Below are positions 13,101 through 23,933 of a stretch of 64,000 nt of DNA, piece after piece. The notes beneath the pieces are model-generated. The model was given only the letters and a program-made list of their open reading frames with translations. It was not told the origin of the DNA and searched no databases. Source of the stretch: Nematostella vectensis. Lineage: Eukaryota > Cnidaria > Anthozoa > Actiniaria > Edwardsiidae. Position 1 is the stretch's first letter, and each line of letters starts with the position of its first letter. The position numbers and the translations under genes were made by a program. The DNA lies in NCBI RefSeq assembly GCF_932526225.1, contig NC_064045.1, positions 8,126,138-8,190,137 of the forward strand. Direction: 5' to 3'.

Positions 13101-16100
13101 GTTACTTGATATTATTACCACACTGAGCTGAAACATACAGTTGGTACTTGATATTATTACCACACTGAGCTGAAACATACAGTTGGTACTTGATATTATT
13201 ACCACACTGAGCTGAAACATACAGTTGGTACTTGATATTATTACCACACTGAGCTGAAACATACAGTTGGTACTTGATATTATTACCACACTGAGCTGAA
13301 ACATACAGTTGTTACTTGATATTATTACCACACTGAGCTGAAACATACAGTTGGTACTTGATATTATTACCACACTGAGCTGAAACATACAGTTGGTACT
13401 TGATATTATTACCACACTGAGCTGAAACATACAGTTGGTACTTGATATTATTACCACACTGAGCTGAAACATACAGTTGGTACTTGATATTATTACCACA
13501 CTCAGTAGAAACATACAGTTGGTACTTGATATTATTACCACACTGAGCTGAAACATACAGTTGGTACTTGATATTATTACCACACTGAGCTGAAACATAC
13601 AGTTGGTACTTGATATTATTACCACACTGAGCTGAAACATACAGTTGGTACTTGATATTATTACCACACTGAGCTGAAACATACAGTTGGTACTTGATAT
13701 TATTACCACACTGAGCTGAAACATACAGTTGGTACTTGATATTATTACCACACTGAGCTGAAACATACAGTTGGTACTTGATATTATTACCACACTGAGC
13801 TGAAACATACAGTTGGTACTTGATATTATTACCACACTCAGTAGAAACATACAGTTGTTACTTGATATTATTACCACACTGAGCTGAAACATACAGTTGG
13901 TACTTGATATTATTACCACACTGAGCTGAAACATACAGTTGGTACTTGATATTATTACCACACTCAGTAGAAACATACAGTTGTTACTTGATATTATTAC
14001 CACACTGAGCTGAAACATACAGTTGGTACTTGATATTATTACCACACTGAGCTGAAACATACAGTTGGTACTTGATATTATTACCACACTGAGCTGAAAC
14101 ATACAGTTGGTACTTGATATTATTACCACACTGAGCTGAAACATACAGTTGGTACTTGATATTATTACCACACTGAGCTGAAACATACAGTTGGTACTTG
14201 ATATTATTACCACACTGAGCTGAAACATACAGTTGGTACTTGATATTATTACCACACTGAGCTGAAACATACAGTTGGTACTTGATATTATTACCACACT
14301 GAGCTGAAACATACAGTTGGTACTTGATATTATTACCACACTGAGCTGAAACATACAGTTGGTACGTGGCCACACTCAGTTGACACATACAGTTGGTAAA
14401 AACTCTTATTGATCAGCTCAAATTGTGCTGTTATCCATAGGCAATGTCAGATCTGTGCTATGACCCAAGGAGAACCATTGATTTTTATTTGTCAAACAAG
14501 GTGCTTCCTATAAGAAGTAAGTATCTCATCCATGCATTGCTTTTACTTTCTTAGAAAATACTCACCTTATGTGGTGTTTCTGACCATAATAGCAGAGATT
14601 TCTGTTGTTTCTTAGCTACTGTAATTGTAATTCTTTGATTAATTATACAGACATTGCTAACTACTACATTGATTGCAAGAAATCCAGTGACCACCCTTAC
14701 AAAAAGGTGTGTTTGTAACATAGGCTAGGACAAGGGGAGTGTGATTTAAGGGAGGGAGGTATGTGAGTTTTTAAAACTTTAGGGTTACGATATGAGATTG
14801 ATATACTATCTGTTTTCTACCTATTTTGAAGAGCTTAGGAAATTTTGGCATATAGCACTCTCCCCTTACCCTTAGGCTATCTCTGTCAGTGGTATGGGTT
14901 TCGTTTCTGAAGCTAGAGGTCCTGGGTTCAAATTGCAACAAGGCCAGCATGATTATTTAACAGAGGTTTGAACTAGCCTCTCTTCATTCAGGACTGTGAT
15001 CCACTCATCTTCTCACAGGGAGGGAGGCCTGGAGGGAGGGACAGGGAGAGAGGGAGAGAGAGAGAGGGAGTAAGTAAGTAAGGGGAAAAGGGCCAGGGGA
15101 GCATTTTTAACTATCTTGCATTGCTTTCAAATATTGCAATGGCATTAGTAAGAGTTCACAGATCTGAACTACCTCACAAAATTCTAATCCCACCCACTTC
15201 TCAAGGGAGTAATAGGGAGGGGGAGGGGGCACACAGCAAAATGGTTAACAGATCTAACTAGATTGTCCTAATACATACCACTCATCTGTCACAGTTTGCA
15301 GACACTGCAATGCTTGAGTTGGCAAGTGCGGAACAGGTTGTTGAGTGGCTCATCTTACAGGTAGGTTAAACAAATCATTGGAATAATGTACTAATAATGT
15401 CACAGCAAAGTATACAGAAAAGTTATCAAACATGACAACATTTACTGTCTAACCCCTCCCAAAGTCTGACCTGTGCAGTAAAGTGATAACTTGAGAAGGG
15501 GTGCCATTCCTAATCCCTCCCCTTTGTCATGGTCTGACTTGCGAATAAAGTGATTTGTCCATTTTGTTGACAAGGGATGCCATTCCTAATCCCTCCCCTT
15601 TCCCAAGGTCTGGCTCCCAACTTCAAGTGCCCAACAGCTCACCACTCAAATAAACTCTACCAAGACAAGCCTGGACAAGATTGAGACTGATCTCAAGTGT
15701 TCAGCTGTAAAACAGGTCTGTACTCATCTATTACACCTGGGTTACTGGTACTCATTATAACTTTAGGTTGAACTTTTTGCCTTGAAAAACAGGCCTTTAA
15801 TACATACTTGTGTTCAATATTCCTTTCCTGTAGTCTGACAGGGAAAGGCATATTTACATCCATTTGCATGAGTTTGTTGCCTTTTACCCAGGGTTGCCGA
15901 CAAGCTATTCTGCCGAGAGCCTGTCGTGGTTTTAAAACCAATGGTTCTGTATCTAGATGGCCTAAGGGATTGCATCAATTAACATATTGTTAACACTTTT
16001 CCTCACATAAAAATATATTAATAAACATATATATAATATATTAATAACATAGTTTATTAGCCCTTATTGCAGCTAATGGACTGAATAAAAAGTGTCAGTC

Positions 16101-19100
16101 AGTGATTACATTAATAAAGCAACAGAAACAATTATACTTTAGTGTTACAAAGTACTTGAATAGGTCTGTATTCAAAGTACAATCGTGTATCTAGTTCTAC
16201 TTGATTGCATGCTAACTGATGCTGGCTCTTTAGACAACACCATGCAGATTCATAAAAGCAATAAAATAAAAATGTGAAATGTGATTGTTTATTTTTTCTC
16301 CTAGCAATATGATGACGCTCGCTGTGCAGTGTGCTATCCAGTTGTGTAAGTAATTTGTTGATGTGATTATGATAATGAAAATTGCGGTGTTTATAATAAC
16401 GACATTGCCTATGAAGATTCTGTTTGTAGTAATGTTCAGGCAGAGCCATAGCAGGGTGTGGGGCACTTGGGGCATGTGCTTCCCCCAATATTTTTCTAAT
16501 GTTACTGTTTCATCCTCCCCCTTTCCAAAATCCAAAAATAGTTTGGGGCATGCTACAGCTCTGTCAAAGCAGTAACGGGTATCAGAGGGGGGAGGGGGGG
16601 GAGGAACAAGAGACATAAGAAAACAGTGGGGGGGGGCACAGCCATGACCCTCTGTTGTTGTATATGTGAAAGCACAAATAGGGTGGCGACAAAAATGATA
16701 TTATAACGAGAATAAAGGAAGCTGTTGTTTAGGGATTGTGATTATATTTTGATGATGAAGATGATGATAGATAATATGATGATTAAAATGGTAAAGTAAT
16801 AGATCATGTGAGGAATATACATGCTTATTTTAGCTGATGATTGTGATACTGATGGCCACAATGATTTTGACAAATGATATTGATGACTGAACCCTTATTA
16901 GCCTCTTCCCCGACCGGGATCTCCGAGGCGAGTGCAAATCAAAAGTGATGTCATCAACCTACAAGCAGCTCAGCCAATAAAAGCCAGGGAACGAGGCTAA
17001 ACTCTTAATATAATATATTATTAAATTTTTTGATTATGATTTACCAAAGCCTAAAATCTCTTTTCTTTATGTCATTGTGTGCCTTCTGTGTTCATTCCAG
17101 CGAGGGGCTGTCTCAACTGCTACTTATGGCAATGATTGTTTCGCTGTTTCTTGGAATCGTGCTTTCTCTTATCACTCCCATCTATAACAAGTAAGTAGAG
17201 ACCAGAGAGGAAGCAAGTGTAGGCCTAACAGCTAATACAGGGCCGTAGCAGTGGCCACCCCACCCTAACATTTTCAAACATTACAAGGAAATGACCAGTA
17301 GAAGTTTGGCTGTGCTCCCCCCCCCCCCCAATATTTTCTTAATGTTTCTGTATTATGCACCCCCCCCCCTCCCCAATCTTATGTGGCCTGCTACGGCTCT
17401 GTAATATGATAATGGAATGGGTCGAACCCCTCTCAGCAGAGGTGAGAGACCCCATGTGCTGAAACTCTTAGCCCCCACCTGCCTCACATGTGATTCCAGG
17501 TTATCGCATGGACACATTGGTGGGGTTCCATTGTATCGGTATTACTCCTCTTGGCACACTGGACTTTTCTTGAGACAATTAATGTGAAAGTGGTCACTTT
17601 CAGATGACTACTTCATACGCCTTGTATGTAAAATAACTTAATAATGAGAACCCACTTTCAGTAAGTCCAAAAAAAAACCCTAACCTTAGCCTATTTTGCC
17701 GAACTAACATTAAAAACCATGCAAGCAGGTTTTTAAAGTAAGGCAAAACTTTATAATGTTTTGGTGCTGCATTTTCTTTAAAGGAGACAGCAATTTTTTT
17801 TATTTTGATCTGAGAGGAGGTACTCAAAGCTTTCACATTACCTCAATCTATATATTTAAAATTGTATAGATTTATGATTTTAAAAGGTCATATTATTTTG
17901 CCGTTAACTCGTTGAACCCACTGGTTAGCTTTGATCCGTGGTCAGACTTGAGTTGTATGGCAGCTGCCTGAGGCGACTTTCCATGCCTTCAACTTGAATA
18001 CGTCTGAATCTGCTCTCTTGTAATTCGGCATCTAGCTGCATAGAGAGTGATTAACTACAATTTATTTATTTACACTTTCTCCAGAATCCCCCATAGAAAA
18101 CCCAGAGGGCAAAATGTCTTTGAAATGTGTGCAGGGTAAGTGTTGAAGGCCCAAATTATGTGCAGTCAAGGACTTGAATATGATTTATTAAAGATAAATC
18201 ATACCGCTAAAATCCCGAATTATCTTCCGTAACTTGTTTATATGCTACCCTCTCCCTTAAAGATATCCTGGGTACACCAGGCGTTATTTGTTGTTTTTCC
18301 CTTCCATAAAGATAGGTACACTTTTCTTTTCTCCTTCTCAGCCCACATCTAGTCAAACGGGCCATGGCTCTTCCCCTAGAATAAACAGTCTGTTACACAG
18401 AAGTTTTTGGCAGTTTGTCTGGCTAATGTGAATGACGCCTACCTTTAAATAAAATGCTTTAGAGATATCCTTATATGGACGTACTTATTTCCTGAGTAAT
18501 TATTTTCTGTTTCAGGAGAGTGACGTCACCTGAGACGCCTTACCAGTCGGTGTCAGTGGACGAGAATTCTCCACTCGTTCCAACGGCCCCGCCCCCAGAG
18601 GTCAGTAATTAGGGACATTATTATACAAAAACGGCGAGGATGGTGTAACCGAGAGTAATGCTTTGGCGCTTGGTGCCAAATCCCTTCCCTCCTGCGCAAA
18701 GCTTTCTGTGTCGCTCGTTTACTTTGCTTGGAGCAATGTCAATGAGTGACACAGAAAGCTCTAAGCAGGAGGGTGCCAAATCCCTAACTAGATTGAAAAT
18801 GAAAATACTACATCTGTTGAATGGCGAACAAAGAGGTGTATTTACAATGAGAGAGGTGTATTTACAATTTTCTCTTTCAAGAGGTTTCTCCCTCGTCCTA
18901 GATAATCTGTTATCAAAATTCAACCGCCATATTTTATTTTAACCCATTGACTCCTGGCTATTTTTGAGCTGAATTTACAAAAAACAGACTGAAAACAGAT
19001 ACCTCCCCCCCTATTCTGAGTTAAATACAGCCCGTCAAAGTCAAACACAGCTGCACCTAGTCACTGGTATCGAAGCTTTCCAACAGTGCTTTCACTTCCC

Positions 19101-20649
19101 ACTTTTAATCCCTCGTCATTGTGCTGAAGCAAGCACAAGTTGATGGTTGCTTGTATTTTTCATCAAAAATACAGCTATGAGCATATTAGGAGAGTGTCTC
19201 AGGACATCATGAAGTCTATTGGGGCATAATTGAGTGCTTTGCTTATGGATATTTGCAAGCAAAGGTGGATTCATGATGATTTTTTTTTGTTTGGCTTTGC
19301 CTGGATGAGAAAATAATTTTCTAATGAATCACCACAGCTCTTCTAAATGCTGTCTTTTCTGAAACCAAATTGATTCCAAAATTGTTTACACTGCTATTCT
19401 GGGTCTGTATGACCTGGAATTGATTTGATTGGCTTCGGGGTGAAAAGACTTATAAAAAACCATCTGACTTTGGGGAGAGGAGTGTTGACTGGCCCTCCCC
19501 TCGAGAATTTTTCCCTGGATCTCCCAGAATTCTTTGCAATACGTAAAGGCATCTTCGTGGTTTTACAAGCCTTCAAGGAGTGGACATTGTGTCTTGAGGC
19601 CATGGAAATGTACCTGGAGAATCAGAATAAAGGTATCTATTTGTGTCTTGAGCTGTGTTTGCTGATCTCTCTCCCTTGTGTGGTATTTTGAGCGTTTTAT
19701 TGAGAGGGATGATTCTGCTTTTCTTTCCTTGTTCGATTTGAAATTTGTCAAAGAACCTGTGCTATTATTTGGCTTAAGAGTAGTTGCCAACACCTTGGTT
19801 GGATGCATATCTTCAAGACCATTTATCCCTTAGACTGATGCCTGAGTATCTTCATCTTGTTGTGTTTATTTTGCATTTATGAATTTTTTGGGTTGTGGGT
19901 ACTTCCCAAAGCCGGTACAGGCCGGTTGAGGGGTCAATATGTATACCAACACACCCTAAAAAATTATGCTTGCCTCACTGCCTGAGAACAATGCCTTTTT
20001 TGCAAGCTTAGGTGCATACAACAGTGTAAGCAAATTCTGCTTGATAGACAAACAAGCCTCCATTAAGTTATGGCTGATATTCTAACAGATAATTTTTTAT
20101 ATTAAACCATTGGGGAAACCACAGGGAGCCCAAATTTCTATAAAAATATTTGCCTTTATAAATTCAAAGCAGCAGTGTCAACCCACTTTTGATACTTTTC
20201 CTGTATATTCACTGTCAAAGTAATCTTATCACAAAACCTTGCCTGAATCTGATGTTTTCTTGGGCATTTTTTTCTAAAAAAGCTATGCATAACATCCCTA
20301 TCAATGAGTCCAGTCATGTCCAAATAAAAAAATTCTATTTTCTAGATATTCACTTGCTAGAAATGGCATATATGTGATCCAATCCACTTGTGTATCACAC
20401 AGCATAAGTCTAAAAAGGCCTAGTTATTTTGATTAAAATCTAGGGGTGGTGGATTGAAGAGGTGGTTTACAGTACAAGGTGTCCTTAACAAGTGGTGCCA
20501 TTTTTCTCTTTCAGTACCAAAGTTGTCCCAATCGTGATTTCCAGTTCCACTCATGTCAAGAGGATATGGGACCACAGATCCCCCGAATACCCCCTCCTAG
20601 GGGAACACACAGCCAACCCACCAAGGAAATAACCAATGTGGCTTTGTGA
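1183..20649 (+). CDS. TTYH: Tweety homologue (five-transmembrane TTYH protein), 15 exons
   Basis: Exons: 1183-1326, 2520-2698, 3173-3284, 4362-4564, 4888-4983, 5357-5429, 14441-14516, 14651-14706, 15295-15360, 15608-15715, 16305-16345, 17101-17190, 18085-18135, 18516-18600, 20515-20649. Total 1515 nt, 504 aa, and every junction is GT-AG and in phase. The N-terminus has the family signature FLPRANF...S.FAP...EYQQ (residues 24-48). Predicted membrane segments are near 50-75, 91-115, 215-237, 248-269 and 390-413, giving the tweety topology with a Cys pair after TM1 and Asn/Cys-rich outer domains. Tweety proteins act at the plasma membrane and have been linked to volume- or Ca2+-related anion currents and to lipid binding. 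The tail is Pro/Ser-rich; a PPEY motif (458-461) forms across the last splice junction. A second ATG at 1192 (context AAGATGGCG) could also start the protein. Confidence 0.9.
1327..2519 (+). other. Tweety intron 1
   Basis: AT-rich intron from CAG|GTAGGG to CTACAG. I see no further coding exon, transposon end or repeat array in it. Introns 2 (2699-3172), 4 (4565-4887) and 11 (16346-17100, apart from the element at 16441) are similarly plain. Confidence 0.6.
3559..4244. mobile_element. Inverted-repeat DNA element in tweety intron 3
   Basis: The ends are near-perfect inverted repeats of about 22 bp: CACATGTGATTGCCAGATAT at the left (3559 onward) and its reverse complement ending at 4244. No transposase frame lies inside, so this is a MITE-like non-autonomous element of about 690 bp. 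It contains the separate hairpin at 4008-4113. Confidence 0.65.
4008..4113. repeat. 106-bp hairpin nested in the intron 3 element
   Basis: A nearly perfect palindrome. The left arm begins AAAAACTGGTATTCAACTCT, and the right arm ends AATACCAGTTTTT. The centre reads CTTCTTCAG-GGCAGA-CTGAAGAAG. The arms differ by a few small mismatches and one short insertion. It could be a miniature foldback transposon and would form a strong stem if transcribed in the tweety pre-mRNA. Confidence 0.7.
5101..5290. repeat. ~36-40 bp CTGTCTGT-type minisatellite, about 5 copies
   Basis: Degenerate tandem units, each beginning AGCCTGT or AGCNTGT and containing CTGTCTGTCT and TAGCTACT, with starts near 5101, 5137, 5177, 5213 and 5249. 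Located in tweety intron 5, just upstream of exon 6. Confidence 0.7.
5692..14397. repeat. 42-bp satellite array, about 207 units, in tweety intron 6
   Basis: The unit reads GGTACTTGATATTATTACCA followed by CACTGAGCTGAAACATACAG and TT, 42 bp in all, repeated over ~8.7 kb. Recurrent variants are GGTACC for GGTACT, CACTCAGTAG for CACTGAGCTG, and GTTGTT for GTTGGT. The CACTCAGTAG variant recurs every few units, so units are ordered in higher-order groups. Because 42 is a multiple of 3 and the unit lacks stops in some minus-strand frames, very long spurious reading frames run through it (14-residue repeat MFQLSVVIISSTNC). The array fills the intron between exons 6 (ends 5429) and 7 (starts 14441). 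Confidence 0.97.
8025..12929. repeat. Large internal duplication of the satellite, offset 2,734 bp
   Basis: The stretch from about 8.0 to 10.2 kb reappears at about 10.76 to 12.9 kb. Rare private indels recur at exactly +2,734: the insertion ACAGGAGTTGG near 8851 and 11585, the deletion GAAACAGTTGG near 9057 and 11791, and GAAACATCAGTTGG near 9391 and 12125. This indicates a recent segmental duplication or unequal exchange of a block of about 65 units. Confidence 0.85.
14707..16304 (+). other. Tweety introns 8-10 with purine tract and duplicated acceptor
   Basis: A GGGA/GAGA purine tract lies at 15018-15084 (intron 8). In intron 9, the block GCCATTCCTAATCCCTCCCC leading into the exon 10 acceptor (CCCAAG|GTCTGG) is present twice, starting at 15503 and 15579 (76 bp apart); a third, weaker copy lies near 15450. 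Intron 10 (15716-16304) shows nothing recognisable. Confidence 0.6.
16441..16563. mobile_element. MITE, CAGRGCCRTAGCA family
   Basis: Short element bounded by CAGAGCCATAGCA (16441) and its near reverse complement TGCTACAGCTCTG (ending 16563). The interior carries the poly-C/poly-G and AATATTTT motifs found in the other family members at 17238, 33694, 52.7 kb and 59.2 kb. Confidence 0.7.
17238..17401. mobile_element. MITE, CAGRGCCRTAGCA family
   Basis: Bounded by CAGGGCCGTAGCA at the left and TGCTACGGCTCTG at the right. It contains two C-runs and an AATATTTTCTTAATGTTTCTG segment shared with the 16441 copy. Lies in tweety intron 12. Confidence 0.75.
18601..20514 (+). other. Tweety intron 14, alternatively retained 3' end
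   Basis: Runs from GAG|GTCAGT to TCTTTCAG. If it is not spliced, the frame ends four codons in (GTC AGT AAT TAG, stop at 18610-18612), giving a 463-residue protein that lacks the PPEY motif. Apart from the hairpin at 18687, I see nothing else defined in it. Confidence 0.6.
18687..18773. repeat. 87-bp hairpin flanked by 13-bp direct repeats
   Basis: The left arm CCCTCCTGC...AAGCTTTCTGTGTC pairs with GACACAGAAAGCT...GCAGGAGGG. Immediately outside, GGTGCCAAATCCCT occurs on both sides (from about 18672 and 18772), like a target-site duplication. Lies in tweety intron 14. Confidence 0.55.
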
Positions 20650-20966
20650 AAATTCCACAGAGAACCCAACAAGGAAATAGCTTACTAATGTGCTTTGTGA
20701 AAGCCAATCAAGAAAGTCGCTAATATGGCTATTTGAGTGTACCACAGGAAATCAGTTATGTGAATGCTATAGAATGAAAGGCACTGGTGCCCAAGTTGCA
20801 TTATTCTAATATGAAATTGAGTTTTTATTACAGTAATTTTACCAGAAAGGTTTGCATTTTAGAAAACACTTTTTAAAAGAGATTTCATTTTCAACTAAGG
20901 GTACATAAAAATCAAATTCATGACAATTAGCAATAACAATGTGTAAATATTCAACAATATTTTTTT

Positions 20967-21015
20967 AATAAAATGAACAATTGTATGAAATTTTAGAAAT
21001 TTATATGAAAAATAA
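20967..21015 (+). terminator. Tweety polyadenylation signals
   Basis: AATAAA at 20967-20972 and again at 21010-21015, about 320-365 bp past the tweety stop codon at 20649, in AT-rich sequence typical of a 3' UTR end. Confidence 0.55.
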
Positions 21016-21062
21016 AATTGGAAAATAGCTTGGGCTGTCAGTCATTTTTTATCCCTTTGTGT

Positions 21063-21622
21063 ATAGGCTCTTACCGAAAGTGCTGTTGAAAAAAGCACTA
21101 AATCCTTAAAGTTATTTGTTTTTTTGTCGAAGAAGTGCTAAAATAATGCTATTTTGTTAAAGTGCTTGTGGGTTACAAAAAAAATGCTCACACTTCCAAC
21201 TTTTTTAACCATAGAACAAAACATAAAATCTTTGAGATGATGAGATTCTCAACAACATTTTTCAGCAACAAAAAATAATGATGTTTTTTTCCATTTAAGT
21301 CCAACACAACGTTTGAGGTTTTCTGATCATATAGAGATTATTCCTCGCCATCATAGAACGAGCGTGATGGACAGGCTTCTAAGAAGGCAACCCTGACTGT
21401 CAAACCTTTTCCACAGCCTACAAGGCTCCTGTGTGCAAAAATGCGGCATTGGACGAGATATATGAAGTCGGATTGTGCTATTAGACGTAAAATGACACAA
21501 ATAATCAGTCGAAAATAAAAATGCTAGCAGTTGCTTTTTGGGATAAAATGTAAAAAAAAAAAATTATCGCAAAGCCATATAATGCCCCCTTAAAAGTGCT
21601 AGCACTATCGGTAAGAGCCTAT
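21063..21622. mobile_element. 560-bp inverted-repeat element downstream of tweety
   Basis: The ends are ATAGGCTCTTACCGAAAGTG at 21063 and the reverse complement ending GGTAAGAGCCTAT at 21622, with AGTGCT motifs repeated inside both ends. There is no transposase frame. Non-autonomous DNA transposon. Confidence 0.7.
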
Positions 21623-21866
21623 TTGAGATTGATGGCCTTGATACTCTTATAATAATCCATTATAATAATCCATGGGCCTGAAAGTGAGCCAACCACCTCT
21701 TCTCCTCAGATATTTTGGAACTAGGAATGAAGACATCATCTGAAGGTTTTTTCATGGTGATCCCCAAAATATGTCTAGGCTATGGCCTTAAAGCGTGGTG
21801 AGGTAAAAACCACAGGGTTTGAAAAAGATAAGAGAACAACATTTCCAAGAGTTTCTTGGAGGAGCC

Positions 21867-21972
21867 AAGGTAGTGCAGTTGGCAGAGCTTCGTTCTGTAT
21901 GCACACAGCCTCCAGATCTAAGGTAGTGCAGTTGGCAGAGCTTCGTTCTGTATGCACACAGCCTCCAGATCT
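21867..21972. repeat. 53-bp tandem duplication with a tRNA A-box-like segment
   Basis: The segment from AAGGTAGTGCAGTTGGCAGA to CCTCCAGATCT is present twice, exactly 53 bp apart. GTGCAGTTGGCAGAGC resembles the D-arm/A-box of a tRNA and may mark the head of a tRNA-derived SINE. No B-box-like GGTTCGAATCC was found downstream, so I do not call a tRNA. Confidence 0.5.
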
Positions 21973-22521
21973 CCAAACTAGGATTTTTCCCTAACATTTA
22001 AGTGCACCTTAGCCCGTTTAGCTCTCAAGCTATTCTAGGGTGCCCGCACCGAAGTATTGTCCCCCCTTGGTATGCAACTCTAGGTTTTTTTTTTCCTCTC
22101 CCTCTCAATAAATATATGAATATAAAAAGAAAAAACAAAAAAAACCAACCTATGTAACACTTAATTTTGTGTGCAAATAAAAGATGTTTGTTGCTGTAGT
22201 GCATGTGACTCTTCACTCTACTAAATAAAATCATTCAAAAAACCAATTAAATGTGGGTACCTGGAAAAAACAACCACGCCGTACCACAGTGCATTTTTGT
22301 GAAATCTCGTGAGTTTTTATTGTGCATTTCTTTCAAATCCCAAAAAACACAAACTCTGATGAACTTTTTAAAGACTAAGCTTAAAAGTTTCCTTTTTTCT
22401 ATCTATTTTTCAATATGGCAGCAACTACTGGTGGAAGCAGCAAAGTTAATTTGTCCGTTGAAGTAAATCATGAGGAATTCATGACCCAGTCTTCTCATCT
22501 TGCGGTTTAAGTCGTGTACTG

Positions 22522-22785
22522 TTAGAGGTGCTCATCGCACCAACCCTTCATTGCTTCAAAACAACCGTTTTTTTCCTTGTTGTTGGCTCCTATTCTCATA
22601 ATATAATCTCCAAATTTTCCCTTATCCATGTTACAAACTAAATATTCGCCAAGAAGTTGGTGTGCATAGTGGATTCCTTTTCTTTCCAATTCTTTCTTAT
22701 GTTCTGGGCCTATTCCAGGCACTTTATCCACTGCTTTCCTTCCCATGGGCTCGCCGACAAAATTTTCGTGCTTTTTTGTTGTCAT
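22522..22785 (-). CDS. BANF1: Barrier-to-autointegration factor-like protein
   Basis: Single uninterrupted frame of 87 aa, close to the family's 89. It opens MTTKKHENFVGEPMGRKAV and contains the helix-hairpin-helix stretch VPGIGPEHKKELERKGI (about residues 22-38). It ends with an LLGEYLV core and GWCDEHL, which corresponds to the conserved C-terminal W-C-D-x-L of BAF. BAF is a small dimeric DNA-bridging protein that binds LEM-domain proteins and lamins, reassembles the nuclear envelope after mitosis and restrains cytosolic or foreign DNA. Several usually conserved positions differ, so this may be a diverged paralogue or an intronless retrocopy. A possible AATAAA on this strand lies at 22321-22316. 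Confidence 0.88.
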   Translation of the reverse strand: MTTKKHENFVGEPMGRKAVDKVPGIGPEHKKELERKGIHYAHQLLGEYLVCNMDKGKFGDYIMRIGANNKEKNGCFEAMKGWCDEHL

Positions 22786-22969
22786 ATTGCTGTTGAGAAA
22801 AAGATCAAAACCAACGATTTATCTCTTCACTCAAATACTTATCTAATATCGACAAGATTTGCATAACTGTTTCATAATAACCTTTCCCCTCCACAAAGTT
22901 GGTTTGTAGTTTTGGTCAATTCCTAGCTCCCAGCATCACAGTGTGCGATGTTGATAGAAGGGCGAAGTG

Positions 22970-23020
22970 CAGTAGCGGATCCAGGGGGGACCAAGGGGGT
23001 TTAACCCCCCCCCTTAGGCT
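22970..23020. mobile_element. One-ended CAGTAGCGGATC-family fragment
   Basis: Begins CAGTAGCGGATCCAGGGGGG and runs into GGGGGTTTAACCCCC. The same left end occurs at 40998 and 44239. The right end is not found here, so this copy is truncated. Confidence 0.55.
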
Positions 23021-23933
23021 GCTTTTTTTTTATTGTTTTCATTGTGTCTGTTCGTTCCAAAAATCGTTACGAGGATAAAATTATGGGTATTTATTCTGAT
23101 ATACACTGGAATTGAAGCCTTTTTAGCCTTGAAATGCTCCAAAATGAGAACGGCCCAGCCTCAACTGGAAATAAGACGTTAAAAAGGAGCACTGTGAAAA
23201 AAACACTACATACATTGGAGAAAGGAATGGAAGGAGATATGTTTTTTGCACATGGAACCAATCAAAAGAAAGTGTTCTCGTTCTAGTGAGGGATAATCTG
23301 GACATTGTGATAAATGCCAAGCATGTGGGGACTCCGGTTGGTATACGCTCTTTTTTTAATAAGAACCATTTTGATAAGAACGTCCAGTCTGAGATTTCTC
23401 CAAATTTTAAGAACATGCCGAGGCTCAGATAGCAGAAAATGTTTTTCTTTTTTAGTCCTAATGCGTTCTAAAATGCAGAATCAAATTGTGCACATAGTAA
23501 CAACCTTATCATTGCTCTATGGGTAATTCTCTTCCTAATCATTCATCGGGTATTATATTCGTACAGCCTTAAAACGTCTTAAAAATAAGAACGACCCAGC
23601 CTCAACTGAAAATTAGAGGTTCTTATAAAGAAAAGAGTTGTATCATATTCGCTGCCCCAATATTCCCCTTTTGTTTTGGTCAATGTGTGTGTTTTTGTCC
23701 GCTTCATGACTGTTTTATGCAAAATAAACACAGAGCGATATTTTTTTCGTCTGAAAGATCAACGATTATCTAATAAACATCGGTACTTTTATTCAGTTAT
23801 TCCGCAGTAAATGGCCATGCTGTTGCGGCTACCCCGCCTATTGTGGCGAAGCTAATAAAATAAAATAAATAATTTCATCATTTTTATTAAATTATCGCTA
23901 ATACTCTCTTCAACGTGTAAATGCCGCTAACCA
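23021..23933. other. Intergenic, diverged dispersed repeats
   Basis: Contains two copies of GAACGRCCCAGCCTCAACTG (near 23139 and 23591). A segment with CCAAATTTTAAGAACATGCC (near 23399) has an inverted, diverged relative near 41813-41845. Probably remnants of an old inverted-repeat element; no gene seen. Confidence 0.45.

Larger units (their letters stand above)
20650..22521. other. Tweety 3' UTR and intergenic region
   Basis: Holds the tweety 3' UTR, the element at 21063-21622 and the A-box-like duplication at 21867. The rest is AT-rich with short homopolymers, and I see no further gene. Confidence 0.6.

Noticed and set aside
5645-14388. Very long minus-strand open frames (up to 748 codons) of a 14-residue repeat
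   Set aside because: They are a product of the 42-bp satellite, whose unit is a multiple of 3 and lacks stops in several frames at once. The array lies inside a tweety intron and has no coding signature.
5692-14397. TATTATTAC in each 42-bp unit, which fits the NANTATTAC nicking motif of rolling-circle (CRESS) replicons
   Set aside because: No flanking stem-loop beyond a weak GGTA/TACC pairing, no Rep-like gene, and the word is AT-rich enough to arise by chance.
21867-21972. Possible tRNA genes
   Set aside because: An A-box-like string is present, but there is no B-box or cloverleaf.
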